DNA of 64,000 bases from EA-27 sp964396265 (lineage in GTDB: Archaea > Thermoplasmatota > Thermoplasmata > RBG-16-68-12 > EA-27): NCBI GenBank assembly GCA_964396265.1, contig CAYNEM010000015.1:1-64000 (forward strand). Reading direction: 5' to 3'. A model generated the notes under the pieces. It was given only the letters and a program-made list of their open reading frames with translations. It was not told where the DNA came from and did not search any database. The translations under genes were made by a program, and so were the position numbers. Shown here one piece after another: positions 36,798 to 45,081 of the stretch; the first letter of the stretch is position 1; every line of letters begins with the position of its first letter.

Positions 36798-37877
36798 TCA
36801 TGGCGCGCCTCCTCGAAGCGTCCGGAGGTCATCGAGCTGTTCCCGGAGGTGCCACGGCATCTCCGCGTACACGTCCGTGAACAGCGCGTCGATCGGCGGC
36901 GGAGGCGATCGTTCGACGGCGTGGACGGCCTCCGTGATCGCGTCGTCGAGCTCCAGGTGGAGGCCCCTGTCCGCGTCCGTGTCCCAGATATCGCGCGCGA
37001 CGAGGTGGTTGCGCAGGACGTCGATCGGGTCGCGCCGCCGCCACGGCTCGACCTCCTTCTCGTCGCGGTACCGCGTGGGGTCGTCCGACGATGAATGGGG
37101 GCCGAGCCGATACGTGAGCGCCTCGACGAGCGTGGGCCCGTCCCCCGCCCGCGCCTTCCGCTGCGCGTCCCGGACCGCTGCGACCACCGCCAACGCGTCC
37201 ATGCCGTCCACGCGGACGCCTTCGAACCCGTAGGCGACCGCCTTCTCCGCGAGCGTCTGCGTGGCGGTCTGGCGGCGCACGGGGAGGCTGATCGCCCACT
37301 GGTTGTTGTTGCACAGGAAGACGACGGGTGCTTTGAACACGCCGGCGAAGTTCATCCCGGCGTGGAAATCAGCGGTGCTCGTGCCCCCGTCGCCGAAGTA
37401 GACGAGGCATGCGATCGGGTCCTTGCGGATCTTGGCGGCCCAGGCGACGCCCACCGCGTGCGGGATCTGCGTGCCCACGGTGGACGCGATGGACATGAAG
37501 TTCCCCTGGCGGTAGGAGTAGTGGCAGGGCATCTGGCGGCCGCGGATCGGGTCCATGTCGTTCCCGAAGAGCTGCGCGACGAGCTGCGCGAGAGGCATCC
37601 CGCGGAGGAGGGCCGCGCCCGGCTCCCGGTACTGGGGGACGATCCAGTCCTGGGGCTCCATGGCGAACGCGGCGCCGACGATCGCCGCCTCCTGTCCGAC
37701 GCTGGGACCGTAGAATCCGATGCGACCCTGGCGCTGCAGGCTCAACATCCGGCCGTCGAGCACGCGCTCGAGGAGCATGTATCGATACAGGCTGAGGATC
37801 GCATCCTTCGAGAGCTTCGGGTCCGTCGCGGGGTCCGCGTGCCCGTCGTCCGTGAGGACCCTCAGCATGTCGCCCAA
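36798..37877 (-). CDS. 2-oxoacid dehydrogenase E1 component, alpha subunit
   Basis: 359 residues. The ThDP motif is GDGGTSTADFHAGMNFAG ending in NNNQWAIS, and the loop LGPHSSSDDPTRYRDEKEVE is present. It heads the operon E1-alpha, E1-beta, E2, small membrane protein, lpd, lipB. The substrate could be pyruvate or branched-chain 2-oxoacids; archaeal complexes of this family include both, and sequence alone does not decide. A second E1-alpha lies at 16391-17488. Confidence 0.92.
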   Translation of the reverse strand: MGDMLRVLTDDGHADPATDPKLSKDAILSLYRYMLLERVLDGRMLSLQRQGRIGFYGPSVGQEAAIVGAAFAMEPQDWIVPQYREPGAALLRGMPLAQLVAQLFGNDMDPIRGRQMPCHYSYRQGNFMSIASTVGTQIPHAVGVAWAAKIRKDPIACLVYFGDGGTSTADFHAGMNFAGVFKAPVVFLCNNNQWAISLPVRRQTATQTLAEKAVAYGFEGVRVDGMDALAVVAAVRDAQRKARAGDGPTLVEALTYRLGPHSSSDDPTRYRDEKEVEPWRRRDPIDVLRNHLVARDIWDTDADRGLHLELDDAITEAVHAVERSPPPPIDALFTDVYAEMPWHLREQLDDLRTLRGGAP

Positions 37878-38034
37878 CGACGCGTCTCCCGTGCCGACGG
37901 CGTCGGAAGGGGGGCGCGGACATTAAGGTTGCGGGCGAGCGTCTGTCCGTCTTATCCCGAAATCACTTCCTCCATAGGAGGGGACGCTGGCGCTGACCCC
38001 AACGCATTTGTGGCGGTCCTCCTTGCCGCGACCG

Positions 38035-38931
38035 ATGGGCGCACTCCGGGGCTACGCCGCCATCCTCACCGCCTCCGCGGCATTCGGGGCTTCGGCGACC
38101 CTGGGGACGCTCCTCCTGACCGGCTCCGGCGCCGTCGACCCCCTGACGGCCCTCGTCTTGTCTCACGGCCTGTCCGCGCTTGTCTTCCTGCCCTTCGCGC
38201 TCAAGGTCAGGATTCGCAGAGAGGACGCGCGCTTCGTCCTGCTGTGGGGGGTGAACGGGGCTGCGATCGCCCCGGCCCTCTGGTTCTTCGGCCTTGCACA
38301 ATCGGATGCGATCAACGCGGCCCTCCTCGCGAACATGGAGGCAGTATGGACGATTGCGTTCGCCTATGTGTTCCTCAAAGAACGTGTACCGCATCGCGGG
38401 TATCTCGGGATCGCCGTGCTGCTCGTGGGCGCGCTTGCGATCACGACGAACTTCGACTTCGGCAGCGTCCAGTTCCGTCAGTACCTTTTCGGCAACGTCC
38501 TCCTGATCCTGTCCTCCCTCTGCTTCGGCATCGACAACAACATGTCCCGCCTCCTCGTCATGAAGTACGACCGGCGCGCGATCCCGTTCTACAAGATCCT
38601 CATCGGCCTGGCCATCCTCGCGCCGATCTCCCTTCTCTTCAGAAGCTCGTACGCCTTCGACGTGGAGCACCTCTTCCTTGCGGCGGCCCTCGGCCTCGTC
38701 GGCGTCGCCGGCGTGATCTGGTTCTTCTACATCGCGTTCCAGGAAATCGGGGCGATGCGTGCCGGCGCGATCATCTCGACGAGCGCGCTGTTCGGCGTCG
38801 CGATCGCGTTCGCGGTCTTCGACACGCCGCCGACGGCCGTGCAGTTTGGCGGCGGCTTGCTCATGGTCGCGGGAACGTTCCTGACCTCGGAATGGAAGCC
38901 GAACCTGCGGCGGAAGGTCGGGTCAGAGTGA
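38035..38931 (+). CDS. EamA/DMT-family transporter
   Basis: 298 residues from ATG 38035; an in-frame TTG at 38008 is possible. About ten hydrophobic helices form two EamA repeats, the first with GASATLGTLLLTGSGAVDP and NAALLANMEAVWTIAFAYVF, the second with GVAGVIWFFYIAFQEIGAM and IISTSALFGVAIAFAVFD. These drug/metabolite exporters or importers move small solutes; the substrate is unknown. It is the first of two EamA genes in the window. Confidence 0.82.
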   Translation: MGALRGYAAILTASAAFGASATLGTLLLTGSGAVDPLTALVLSHGLSALVFLPFALKVRIRREDARFVLLWGVNGAAIAPALWFFGLAQSDAINAALLANMEAVWTIAFAYVFLKERVPHRGYLGIAVLLVGALAITTNFDFGSVQFRQYLFGNVLLILSSLCFGIDNNMSRLLVMKYDRRAIPFYKILIGLAILAPISLLFRSSYAFDVEHLFLAAALGLVGVAGVIWFFYIAFQEIGAMRAGAIISTSALFGVAIAFAVFDTPPTAVQFGGGLLMVAGTFLTSEWKPNLRRKVGSE

Positions 38932-38944
38932 CGGCGGAGACCCT

Positions 38945-39379
38945 TTAGTCGCCGTCCTCGCCGGTTCGGCGGGCGACGAGACCTTCGAAGTCCCGGTCAA
39001 AGCTCGCGATCTCGTCGATCCCCATGGACTCGATGATCTCCAGGGAGGTGCAGTCCGTGAAGCTCAGGCCTCGCGAGGCGAGCCGCTGGAACCTCGCCCA
39101 CGACCGCAGGAGCGCCCGCGGGGAGACGAACGCCATGCCCATCAGGCGGCCAGGGGGTCCGGTGCCGAGGATCAGCTCCCCGACGCGAATCGCGAGGTCC
39201 GCCCGGCGCGTCCGCGCGAACGCGAGCGTCACCGCCTCGTCGAACACGTAGTCCGAGGTGAGGACGTCCCCGAATCGGCCGGTCCCCGCAGCTCGGAGGA
39301 GGCGGGACGCAGTGCGATGGTTCGTGTCTCGTGGGTTCGCGGCCGCGACGATGATGCCGGTGTCGAGGAACAGGCTCAT
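38945..39379 (-). CDS. vapC: PIN-domain ribonuclease toxin VapC
   Basis: 144 residues. The four PIN acidic positions are visible: LFLDTGIIVAA (Asp about 6), DYVFDEAVTLA (Glu about 48), LSFTDCTSLEI (Asp about 108) and IASFDRDFEGL (Asp about 127). VapC toxins cleave tRNA or rRNA and are held inactive by VapB. The gene overlaps vapB by 4 bases (ATGA). Confidence 0.82.
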   Translation of the reverse strand: MSLFLDTGIIVAAANPRDTNHRTASRLLRAAGTGRFGDVLTSDYVFDEAVTLAFARTRRADLAIRVGELILGTGPPGRLMGMAFVSPRALLRSWARFQRLASRGLSFTDCTSLEIIESMGIDEIASFDRDFEGLVARRTGEDGD

Positions 39380-39660
39380 CGCTCGTCCCCGTACAGAGTC
39401 CGATCGATGTCCTCCTCGCGAGTCTCGACACCCCAGTCGACTGGAAAGTCTGCCAGGGCACGAAGCGTTCGCTTGGACAGCGGGTATTTCGGAGGACGGA
39501 TGAGGAGGAGCGACGGTTCCTCTTCAAGGGCACGATCGATCAGCTGCTCGAGGATCGTCTGTTTCGTGGCCCGTTTCCGATCCCGGAGCTGGATTCGAGC
39601 CTGGAGCGCGTCGAGCTTTCGATTCGCCCGGTCGGAAATCTTTACCGTCGTGGCCGCCAT
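39376..39660 (-). CDS. vapB: VapB-type antitoxin
   Basis: 94 residues. The N-terminus TTVKISDRANRKLDALQAR is a ribbon-helix-helix-like DNA-binding domain, and the acidic, aromatic C-terminus (VDWGVETREEDIDRTLYGDE) would wrap the toxin. It overlaps vapC, the usual antitoxin-first order. An inverted repeat lies 17-33 bases upstream and is a probable autoregulatory operator. Confidence 0.78.
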   Translation of the reverse strand: MAATTVKISDRANRKLDALQARIQLRDRKRATKQTILEQLIDRALEEEPSLLLIRPPKYPLSKRTLRALADFPVDWGVETREEDIDRTLYGDER

Positions 39661-39676
39661 CGGTCACATTATCCTC

Positions 39677-39693
39677 AGTATACCGGATATACT
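39677..39693. promoter_or_regulatory. Inverted repeat operator and TATA region of vapBC
   Basis: The arms agtata (39677-39682) and tatact (39688-39693) are exact inverses across ccgga. On the minus strand they overlap a TATA-like sequence at a distance that suits the vapB start at 39660, so binding by the VapBC complex would block transcription. Confidence 0.55.
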
Positions 39694-39791
39694 TTGCGCG
39701 GGGATTCTCTGAGAGGCGCCGTCAAGATCGCAATGAGGCGGCATTTAAAGGGAGAAAGTTCATCTCGACACCCCCCAATCGCTCCCATCCT

Positions 39792-41396
39792 ATGGCGGCG
39801 CCGGAAACGCCCTTCTCCACGATCGCGACCCTTGCCGCCAAGCTCGGCGCGACGACGAAGCGCCTGGAGAAGCGCCGCCTTATCGCGGACTACCTCTCCT
39901 TCCTTCGGCCCGACGAGATCCCCCCCACAGTCCTCCTCCTCGTGGGCAAGATCTTCCCCGAGAGGGAGCAGAAGGCGCTCAACGTCGGCTGGGCCACCCT
40001 CCAGAAGGCGCTCGGCGAGACCCGCCAGAGCACGCTCGTCCCCAATCCGCTGACGATCGTTGAGGTCCAGCGCGCGTTCGATGCGATCGCCGCCACGACA
40101 GGGAAGGAGAGCGTCGCGAAGAAGCGCCGCCTTCTGGAAGGCCTCTTCGGGCGCACCACACCGCCGGAACGCGGGTGGCTGTTGCGCAGCATGTTCGTCG
40201 ACATGCGGATCGGCGTGAACGACGGGGTCATGATCGAGGCGCTGGCGGACGCCGCCGACGTCGACGCGGACCTCGTGCGGCTCGCGCACATGTTCACAGG
40301 GGACCTGGGCCGCACCGCCGCGATCGCGGTCCTCGAGGGCGAACGGGGGCTGCGCGCTCTGAGCCTGCGCCTCTTCACGCCCGTCAAGCCGATGATGGCC
40401 GAGATGGCGGGCGACCTGCAGGACGTGCTCGACGCGCACGGAGGCGAGACCGCGCTCGAGTTCAAGTTCGACGGCGCGCGCATCCAGATCCACAAGCGGG
40501 GCGACGACGTTCGCGTCTTCAGCCGCCGCCTGACCGACGTCACCGCGAGCGTGCCCGAGGTCCTCGAGATCGCCGCACGGTTCGCCGCCAAAGAATTCCT
40601 CGTCGAAGGGGAGGTCGTCGCGCTCGACCACCGAGGAAGGCCGCGCCCCTTCCAGGACCTCATGCGCCGGTTCCGCCGCGTGCACCAGATCGAAGAACTG
40701 CGGCGCGAGATCCCCCTCCGCCTCTACCTATTCGATATCATATCCATGGACGGCGAGGTGCTCATCGGAAGGCCATACCGGGAGCGCTGGGACCTCCTCG
40801 CCTCCCTCGTCCCCGCGGACCAGCTCGCAAGACGGACAATCGCGCGAAGCGTCCCGGAGATCGAGTCCTTCTTTCGGAAGGCGCTCGACGAAGGCCACGA
40901 GGGGCTGATGGCAAAGGCGCTCGACTCGGACTACGCGCCGGGGAAGCGAGGGAAGAAGTGGTTCAAGATCAAGCCCGTCGAGACGCTCGACTGCGCGATC
41001 GTGGCGGCGGAGTGGGGCCACGGGCGAAGGGTCGGGACGCTGAGCAATGTCCACCTCGCGGTCCGCGGCGGGCCGACGGGGGAGTGGGCGATGATCGGCA
41101 AGACGTTCAAGGGCCTCACGGACGTGGAGCGCCTCGCGATGACCGAACGCCTGCAGGAGCTGAAGGTCTCCGAGGATCGGTGGACGGTGAACGTGCGGCC
41201 GGAGATCATCGTCGAGGTCGGGTACAACGAGATCCAACGGTCGCCGCACTACCCCTCCGGCTTCGCGCTCCGGTTTGCGCGGATCACGCGGATCCGCGAG
41301 GACAAGGGGCCGCAGGAGGCCGACTCGTATGACCGACTCCAGGGATTGTACCAAAAACAGTTCGAACGAAAGGGCGCCGCCGTACAGGAGCCCTGA
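39792..41396 (+). CDS. lig: ATP-dependent DNA ligase, archaeal replicative type
   Basis: 534 residues. Motif I with the adenylated lysine is LEFKFDGARIQIHKRG at about residues 221-236, motif III includes LRLYLFDIISMDGE, and the nucleotidyltransferase motif GLMAKALDSDYAPGKRGKKW ends the core. The N-terminal 200 residues are the DNA-binding domain and the C-terminal 140 the OB fold. Length matches archaeal LigB/Lig1-type enzymes that seal Okazaki fragments. A TATA-like catttaaagg lies about 42-51 bases upstream. Confidence 0.93.
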   Translation: MAAPETPFSTIATLAAKLGATTKRLEKRRLIADYLSFLRPDEIPPTVLLLVGKIFPEREQKALNVGWATLQKALGETRQSTLVPNPLTIVEVQRAFDAIAATTGKESVAKKRRLLEGLFGRTTPPERGWLLRSMFVDMRIGVNDGVMIEALADAADVDADLVRLAHMFTGDLGRTAAIAVLEGERGLRALSLRLFTPVKPMMAEMAGDLQDVLDAHGGETALEFKFDGARIQIHKRGDDVRVFSRRLTDVTASVPEVLEIAARFAAKEFLVEGEVVALDHRGRPRPFQDLMRRFRRVHQIEELRREIPLRLYLFDIISMDGEVLIGRPYRERWDLLASLVPADQLARRTIARSVPEIESFFRKALDEGHEGLMAKALDSDYAPGKRGKKWFKIKPVETLDCAIVAAEWGHGRRVGTLSNVHLAVRGGPTGEWAMIGKTFKGLTDVERLAMTERLQELKVSEDRWTVNVRPEIIVEVGYNEIQRSPHYPSGFALRFARITRIREDKGPQEADSYDRLQGLYQKQFERKGAAVQEP

Positions 41397-41423
41397 CGTT
41401 CATAGAATTTGTAAACGAGAAGA

Positions 41424-41433
41424 TAGATATATT
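41424..41433 (+). promoter_or_regulatory. TATA box for the SufR-like regulator
   Basis: The AT-rich tagatatatt lies 24-33 bases before the ATG at 41457, the spacing of a leaderless archaeal transcript. Confidence 0.55.
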
Positions 41434-41456
41434 CAGGTGCCGATCCTGACTCCGAG

Positions 41457-42134
41457 ATGAACCCGACCCCGGCCGCTGATTCCTCGGGCGCCCTCCCGAG
41501 CTTTGCTTCGACGAAGCGAGAGATCCTCCTCACCCTCAAGCGCGACGGCGAGGTGGACCTCGAGACCCTCGCCCGCGGCTTGCGTCTGTCGAAAATGGCG
41601 GTGTACCGCCACGTCAAGAACCTCGAGGAGGCGGGGCTGATCGAGAGGTCCGCGAAGCGCAACGGCGTGGGCCGCCCGCGTCTGGCACTGAAGCTCGCGC
41701 CCGGCGCGTCGTCGATCTTTCCGAAGGCGTACGCCTCGATCACGTGCGCAGTCCTCGAGTTCATCGAGAAGAAGATGGGACGCGAGGCGGTGGAGGCCGC
41801 GCTGCGATCCCGCCAGGCGGGCGTCCTTCCTGAATACGAGCGCAAGGTCCGGAGCGACGACCTCGGCGAGCGGGTGCACGAGCTAGCGGTCATCCGCGAC
41901 CAGGAGGGCTACATGGCGGAGGTCCGGGGGGGCGCGAAGGGCCGGTACGAGTTGTTCGAGTACAACTGTCCCATCGTGGCGGTCGCCGAGAAGTACGGGG
42001 AGGCGTGCGAGGTGGAGAACGAGCTGTTCCGGCGGGTCCTGAAAGCGGACGTGGACACGACGCACCGCGTCGTTGCTGGCGACCATGTGTGCCGGTTCCT
42101 GATCAAACCAAGGACAAAAGGGGTGTCCATGTGA
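41457..42134 (+). CDS. SufR-like winged-helix regulator with cysteine cluster
   Basis: 225 residues. The N-terminal winged helix reads TKREILLTLKRDGEVDLETL and LRLSKMAVYRHVKNLEEAGL at about 19-60. The C-terminal part carries Cys-x12-Cys (YNCPIVAVAEKYGEACEVEN), then a downstream His and Cys (THRVVAGDHVCRF), the spacing of SufR-type regulators that sense iron-sulfur or redox state; the residue corresponding to a third Cys is Asp. It overlaps the next gene by 4 bases (GTGA), so the unknown protein at 42131 is probably in its regulatory circuit. Confidence 0.8.
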   Translation: MNPTPAADSSGALPSFASTKREILLTLKRDGEVDLETLARGLRLSKMAVYRHVKNLEEAGLIERSAKRNGVGRPRLALKLAPGASSIFPKAYASITCAVLEFIEKKMGREAVEAALRSRQAGVLPEYERKVRSDDLGERVHELAVIRDQEGYMAEVRGGAKGRYELFEYNCPIVAVAEKYGEACEVENELFRRVLKADVDTTHRVVAGDHVCRFLIKPRTKGVSM

Positions 42135-43147
42135 AGGCACCCGAAGGGTTCACAACGGATTGGCGACGGATGGTCCGCGGGAGCTACATCGCCGTGGATT
42201 GCGACCCAGCGACGGCCTCTCTCACGCTGTCCCATCATCTCGATGGCAACGGGACGCCGCAGCCGTTCCGACACGACCTCGCATCCGGCGCCGCTCTGAA
42301 CTGGGCGGCGAGCGAACTCCGCGATGAGTACGGCCGGGGCGCGAAGCACGTGTACAACAACCACTTTGACGTCGACGGTTTCCTGGCGGCGTGGGTCGCG
42401 CTGCATCCGGACGAGGCGGTCCATCACCGCGAGGCCATCCTGGCGGCGGCCGCGAGCGGCGACTTCGCCGAGTGGACGAACGACCGCGCGGTGCAGTTCG
42501 CGATCCTCGGGGAGTGGATCGACGACCCGAAGTATTCCGCGGTCGCGCGTCGCGCGCTCGACCTGAAGGAACGGTCCTCGGACGAGGCGATGTACGACGC
42601 CGTGTTGGCGGAGCTCCCGGGCCTGCTGTACCATCCGGAGAAGATGGAGGAGCTGTGGCGCCCGCTCTACGAGGACATCCTCCGCCAAGTCCATCTCTTC
42701 GAGACCGGGGAGGCGCGCGTCCATGAGCGCCTGGAGGCGCACCTGTCCGTCGTCGAATCGTCGCGGGCGTTGCGTCCGCGGGCCGTGATCGCGAAGACCA
42801 AGGGCGACCGCATGCTCCAAATCGTCTCCGCGGGCGGCGGCCACCTGTACTTCTTCCGGTTCCGGCCGTACCTCGGCTACAGGATCGTTTCGCACGCCGT
42901 CACCGCGACGGCGAGCGCCACCTCGCTCGCGCGATGCCTGAACCGAGCGTGGCCGACCGAAGGCGAGCGGTGGGTGACCCGCGGCTGGTGGGACCAAGAG
43001 GTCTTGCTCACCGCCAGGAACGGGAAAAAGATGGTGCCCCGGACGCCGCCGGAGGTCGCGATCCCGATCTTCGAGGACGTCCTGCGCCGCCTTGATGGCA
43101 GCGCGAGCCCCGAGGGCGCCCAACCCTCCATGGCGGCCCGATCCTGA
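42131..43147 (+). CDS. Conserved-looking protein of unknown function, cotranscribed with SufR-like regulator
   Basis: 338 residues from GTG 42131. It has a fold-like central pattern HVYNNHFDVDGFLAAWVALH with Asp/His residues reminiscent of DHH-type phosphoesterase motifs, followed by HHREAILAAAASGDFAEWTN and YFFRFRPYLGYRIVSHAVT. That resemblance is weak, and no enzyme family is assigned. There is no signal peptide. Direct overlap with the regulator suggests a linked function in iron-sulfur, redox or metal response. Confidence 0.65.
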   Translation: MKAPEGFTTDWRRMVRGSYIAVDCDPATASLTLSHHLDGNGTPQPFRHDLASGAALNWAASELRDEYGRGAKHVYNNHFDVDGFLAAWVALHPDEAVHHREAILAAAASGDFAEWTNDRAVQFAILGEWIDDPKYSAVARRALDLKERSSDEAMYDAVLAELPGLLYHPEKMEELWRPLYEDILRQVHLFETGEARVHERLEAHLSVVESSRALRPRAVIAKTKGDRMLQIVSAGGGHLYFFRFRPYLGYRIVSHAVTATASATSLARCLNRAWPTEGERWVTRGWWDQEVLLTARNGKKMVPRTPPEVAIPIFEDVLRRLDGSASPEGAQPSMAARS

Positions 43148-43191
43148 CCGGGCCCGAGCCCTTTAAGCCGCCACAATCTGTTCGCCCCGCC

Positions 43192-43716
43192 ATGAGGAGG
43201 TTGGGGGTTTTCCTAGCAGTCTTGGCGGTGGTGCTGGTCCTTGCGCCGACGCAGACATCGGCGCATGTCAAGCCGAACGAACACATCCTGCTCGCGGACT
43301 CCTCGGGCGCGGTCGGCGGGTTCGCGAACGTGCAGATGAACGCGAACCACGCGTTCCGGCTCGTGATCGCGCTCAAGCACGTGGAACCGTCGACGACGTA
43401 CACGGTGTGGCTCGTGAACTGCGCATTCCCCACGGGCGTCCATCCGTGCCCCTCGGGCCCGCTTACATTCACGCACCCCTTTGGCGCGCGTTCGGCGCCC
43501 AGCTGCCCCTTCAGCCTCGGCGCGGGCCCCCTCACCACGATCCGCACGAACCCTGCGGGGAACGGGAACTCCGGCGCAATCCGGGTGAACGTCCAGAGCA
43601 TCCCTGCGGGGACGTACTTCAATCACATCGACGTCGCTCCCACGCCCTGCCACCCTGCGGGGGCACAGCCGCCAGGGGTGTTCACCACCGCCACGGGATT
43701 CAGCTTCACGGTCTGA
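43192..43716 (+). CDS. Secreted protein of unknown function
   Basis: 174 residues with a signal peptide at 1-24 (LGVFLAVLAVVLVLAPTQTSA). The mature domain is beta-rich, with four Cys residues in the GVHPCPSG, APSCPFSLG and VAPTPCHPAGA segments plus NCAFPT, likely two disulfides. No membrane anchor is visible. A TATA-like cctttaagc lies about 30 bases before the start. No family was recognised. Confidence 0.7.
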   Translation: MRRLGVFLAVLAVVLVLAPTQTSAHVKPNEHILLADSSGAVGGFANVQMNANHAFRLVIALKHVEPSTTYTVWLVNCAFPTGVHPCPSGPLTFTHPFGARSAPSCPFSLGAGPLTTIRTNPAGNGNSGAIRVNVQSIPAGTYFNHIDVAPTPCHPAGAQPPGVFTTATGFSFTV

Positions 43717-43756
43717 TTCCCTTGGCTGGCGGTAGTTCCGGACCCCCGACACTCCC

Positions 43757-43764
43757 TTTTATAT
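43757..43764 (+). promoter_or_regulatory. TATA box for ku
   Basis: The word ttttatat lies 26-33 bases before the ku ATG at 43790, which suggests a leaderless message. Confidence 0.55.
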
Positions 43765-43789
43765 CCCGCCCACGCATGGCTTTTCTCCG

Positions 43790-44563
43790 ATGGCGCGCGC
43801 GGTCTGGTCCGGGGCGATCACGTTCGGCCTCGTGAACATCCCCATCAAGGTATACGGCGCGACCGAGGAGAAGGACCTGCGGTTCACCACGCTCCACGCG
43901 ACGTGCAAGACGCCCCTCAAACGCCCGTACATGTGCCCCGTCTGCAACACGCCCGTGGAATCGAAGGACATGGTGAAGGGGTACGAGTACGGGAAGGGCA
44001 ACTACGTCCTCCTCAACGAAGAGGAGATGGACGCGGTGGAGGTGGAGACGAGTAAAGCAGTCTCCGTCCTAGGGTTCGTCGACGTCGACGAGATCGGCCC
44101 GCTGTTCTACGAGAAGTCCTACTACCTGGGGCCCGAAGAGACGAGCGTGAAGCCGTTCGAACTCCTCCGCCAGGCGCTCGTGCGGACGGACAAGGTCGCA
44201 CTCGCGCAGGCCACCCTGTGGAAGAAGGAGCACCTCGTCGCGCTCCGCCCGATCGGGACCGGCCTCGTGCTCACGGTCCTGTTCTACGTGAATGAGGTCA
44301 AGGGGCCGCCGGAAATTCCGATGACGCGCCCGATCGTGATTGCGGACGAGGAGCTCGAGCTCGCCACGAAGCTGATCTCCGAGCTCACGAGGGAGTTCGA
44401 CCCGGCGAAGTACAACGACCGGTATCGAGAGGCACTTTTGAATGTGATCGAAGCAAAAGTGACCGGGAAAGAGGTCGAGGCCCCGCCAAGGGTAGTGGTA
44501 GCCCCGACGCAGGACCTCATGGCGGCGCTCCGAGCCAGCCTCGAAGCGGTCAAGAAGGCGTAG
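43790..44563 (+). CDS. ku: Ku-type non-homologous end-joining protein
   Basis: 257 residues, the size of bacterial-type Ku homodimers. It starts MARAVWSGAITFGLVNIPIK and continues HATCKTPLKRPYMCPVCNTP, then GYEYGKGNYVLLNEEE and YYLGPEETSVKPFELLRQAL, all hallmark Ku stretches in order. It lacks the Lys-rich C-terminal extension of some bacterial Ku proteins. Ku threads onto DNA ends and recruits ligase; a LigD-type ligase lies about 0.5 kb away. Confidence 0.93.
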   Translation: MARAVWSGAITFGLVNIPIKVYGATEEKDLRFTTLHATCKTPLKRPYMCPVCNTPVESKDMVKGYEYGKGNYVLLNEEEMDAVEVETSKAVSVLGFVDVDEIGPLFYEKSYYLGPEETSVKPFELLRQALVRTDKVALAQATLWKKEHLVALRPIGTGLVLTVLFYVNEVKGPPEIPMTRPIVIADEELELATKLISELTREFDPAKYNDRYREALLNVIEAKVTGKEVEAPPRVVVAPTQDLMAALRASLEAVKKA

Positions 44564-44618
44564 TCGCCGCTGTGCCAAGGTAGGGTGATCGAGAGAGCCT
44601 CTGCTTCCGAACGCGCCC

Positions 44619-44930
44619 TCAGCGGTTAGCGGCCCTCGCAGCGCTGTCCAAGAGCACTTTCTTGGCCTTGTCCCACGGAACGATCTCGCGGATGTCCTGG
44701 CTGTAGTACGGGAAGAAGGGCAGGATCATGCCCAAGACCTTTTCCTTGGAATCCGCCTCGAAGATCGCATAGCCTTCTTCCGAGGTGAACCAGCCGACCT
44801 CCTTCAATGCACCTGCCTTCAAAAGCTGGTCTCCGCCTGCGATCGCTCCCTCCAGCACGTTGACGAACTGCTTCCGGTCTACCGGCCACACCGATGGGTT
44901 GGCGCGGTAGTTAACCATGTATCTGGTCAT
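44619..44930 (-). CDS. Small dimeric alpha-beta barrel-like protein
   Basis: 103 residues. The sequence MTRYMVNYRANPSVWPVDRK, KAGALKEVGWFTSEEGYAIF and MILPFFPYYSQDIREIVPWD alternates strand and helix like small ferredoxin-fold barrel proteins (YCII or muconolactone isomerase type). No signal or membrane segment is present. It lies antisense between ku and the LigD-type ligase and probably has no part in repair. Confidence 0.6.
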   Translation of the reverse strand: MTRYMVNYRANPSVWPVDRKQFVNVLEGAIAGGDQLLKAGALKEVGWFTSEEGYAIFEADSKEKVLGMILPFFPYYSQDIREIVPWDKAKKVLLDSAARAANR

Positions 44931-45081
44931 GATGACCCCCGGCGCGGGAGCCAGCCCAGGTGCTTAAGACTTCCGTCGGGATCGATCGCGCCCGCGGCTT
45001 TTTAGGCGGGGGCTGCTTCTCCAGCCTTGGAGCGCGCCCGCCTAGGTTGCGCAGGGCCAGCACCTCGTCGGCGTTCGTGCG

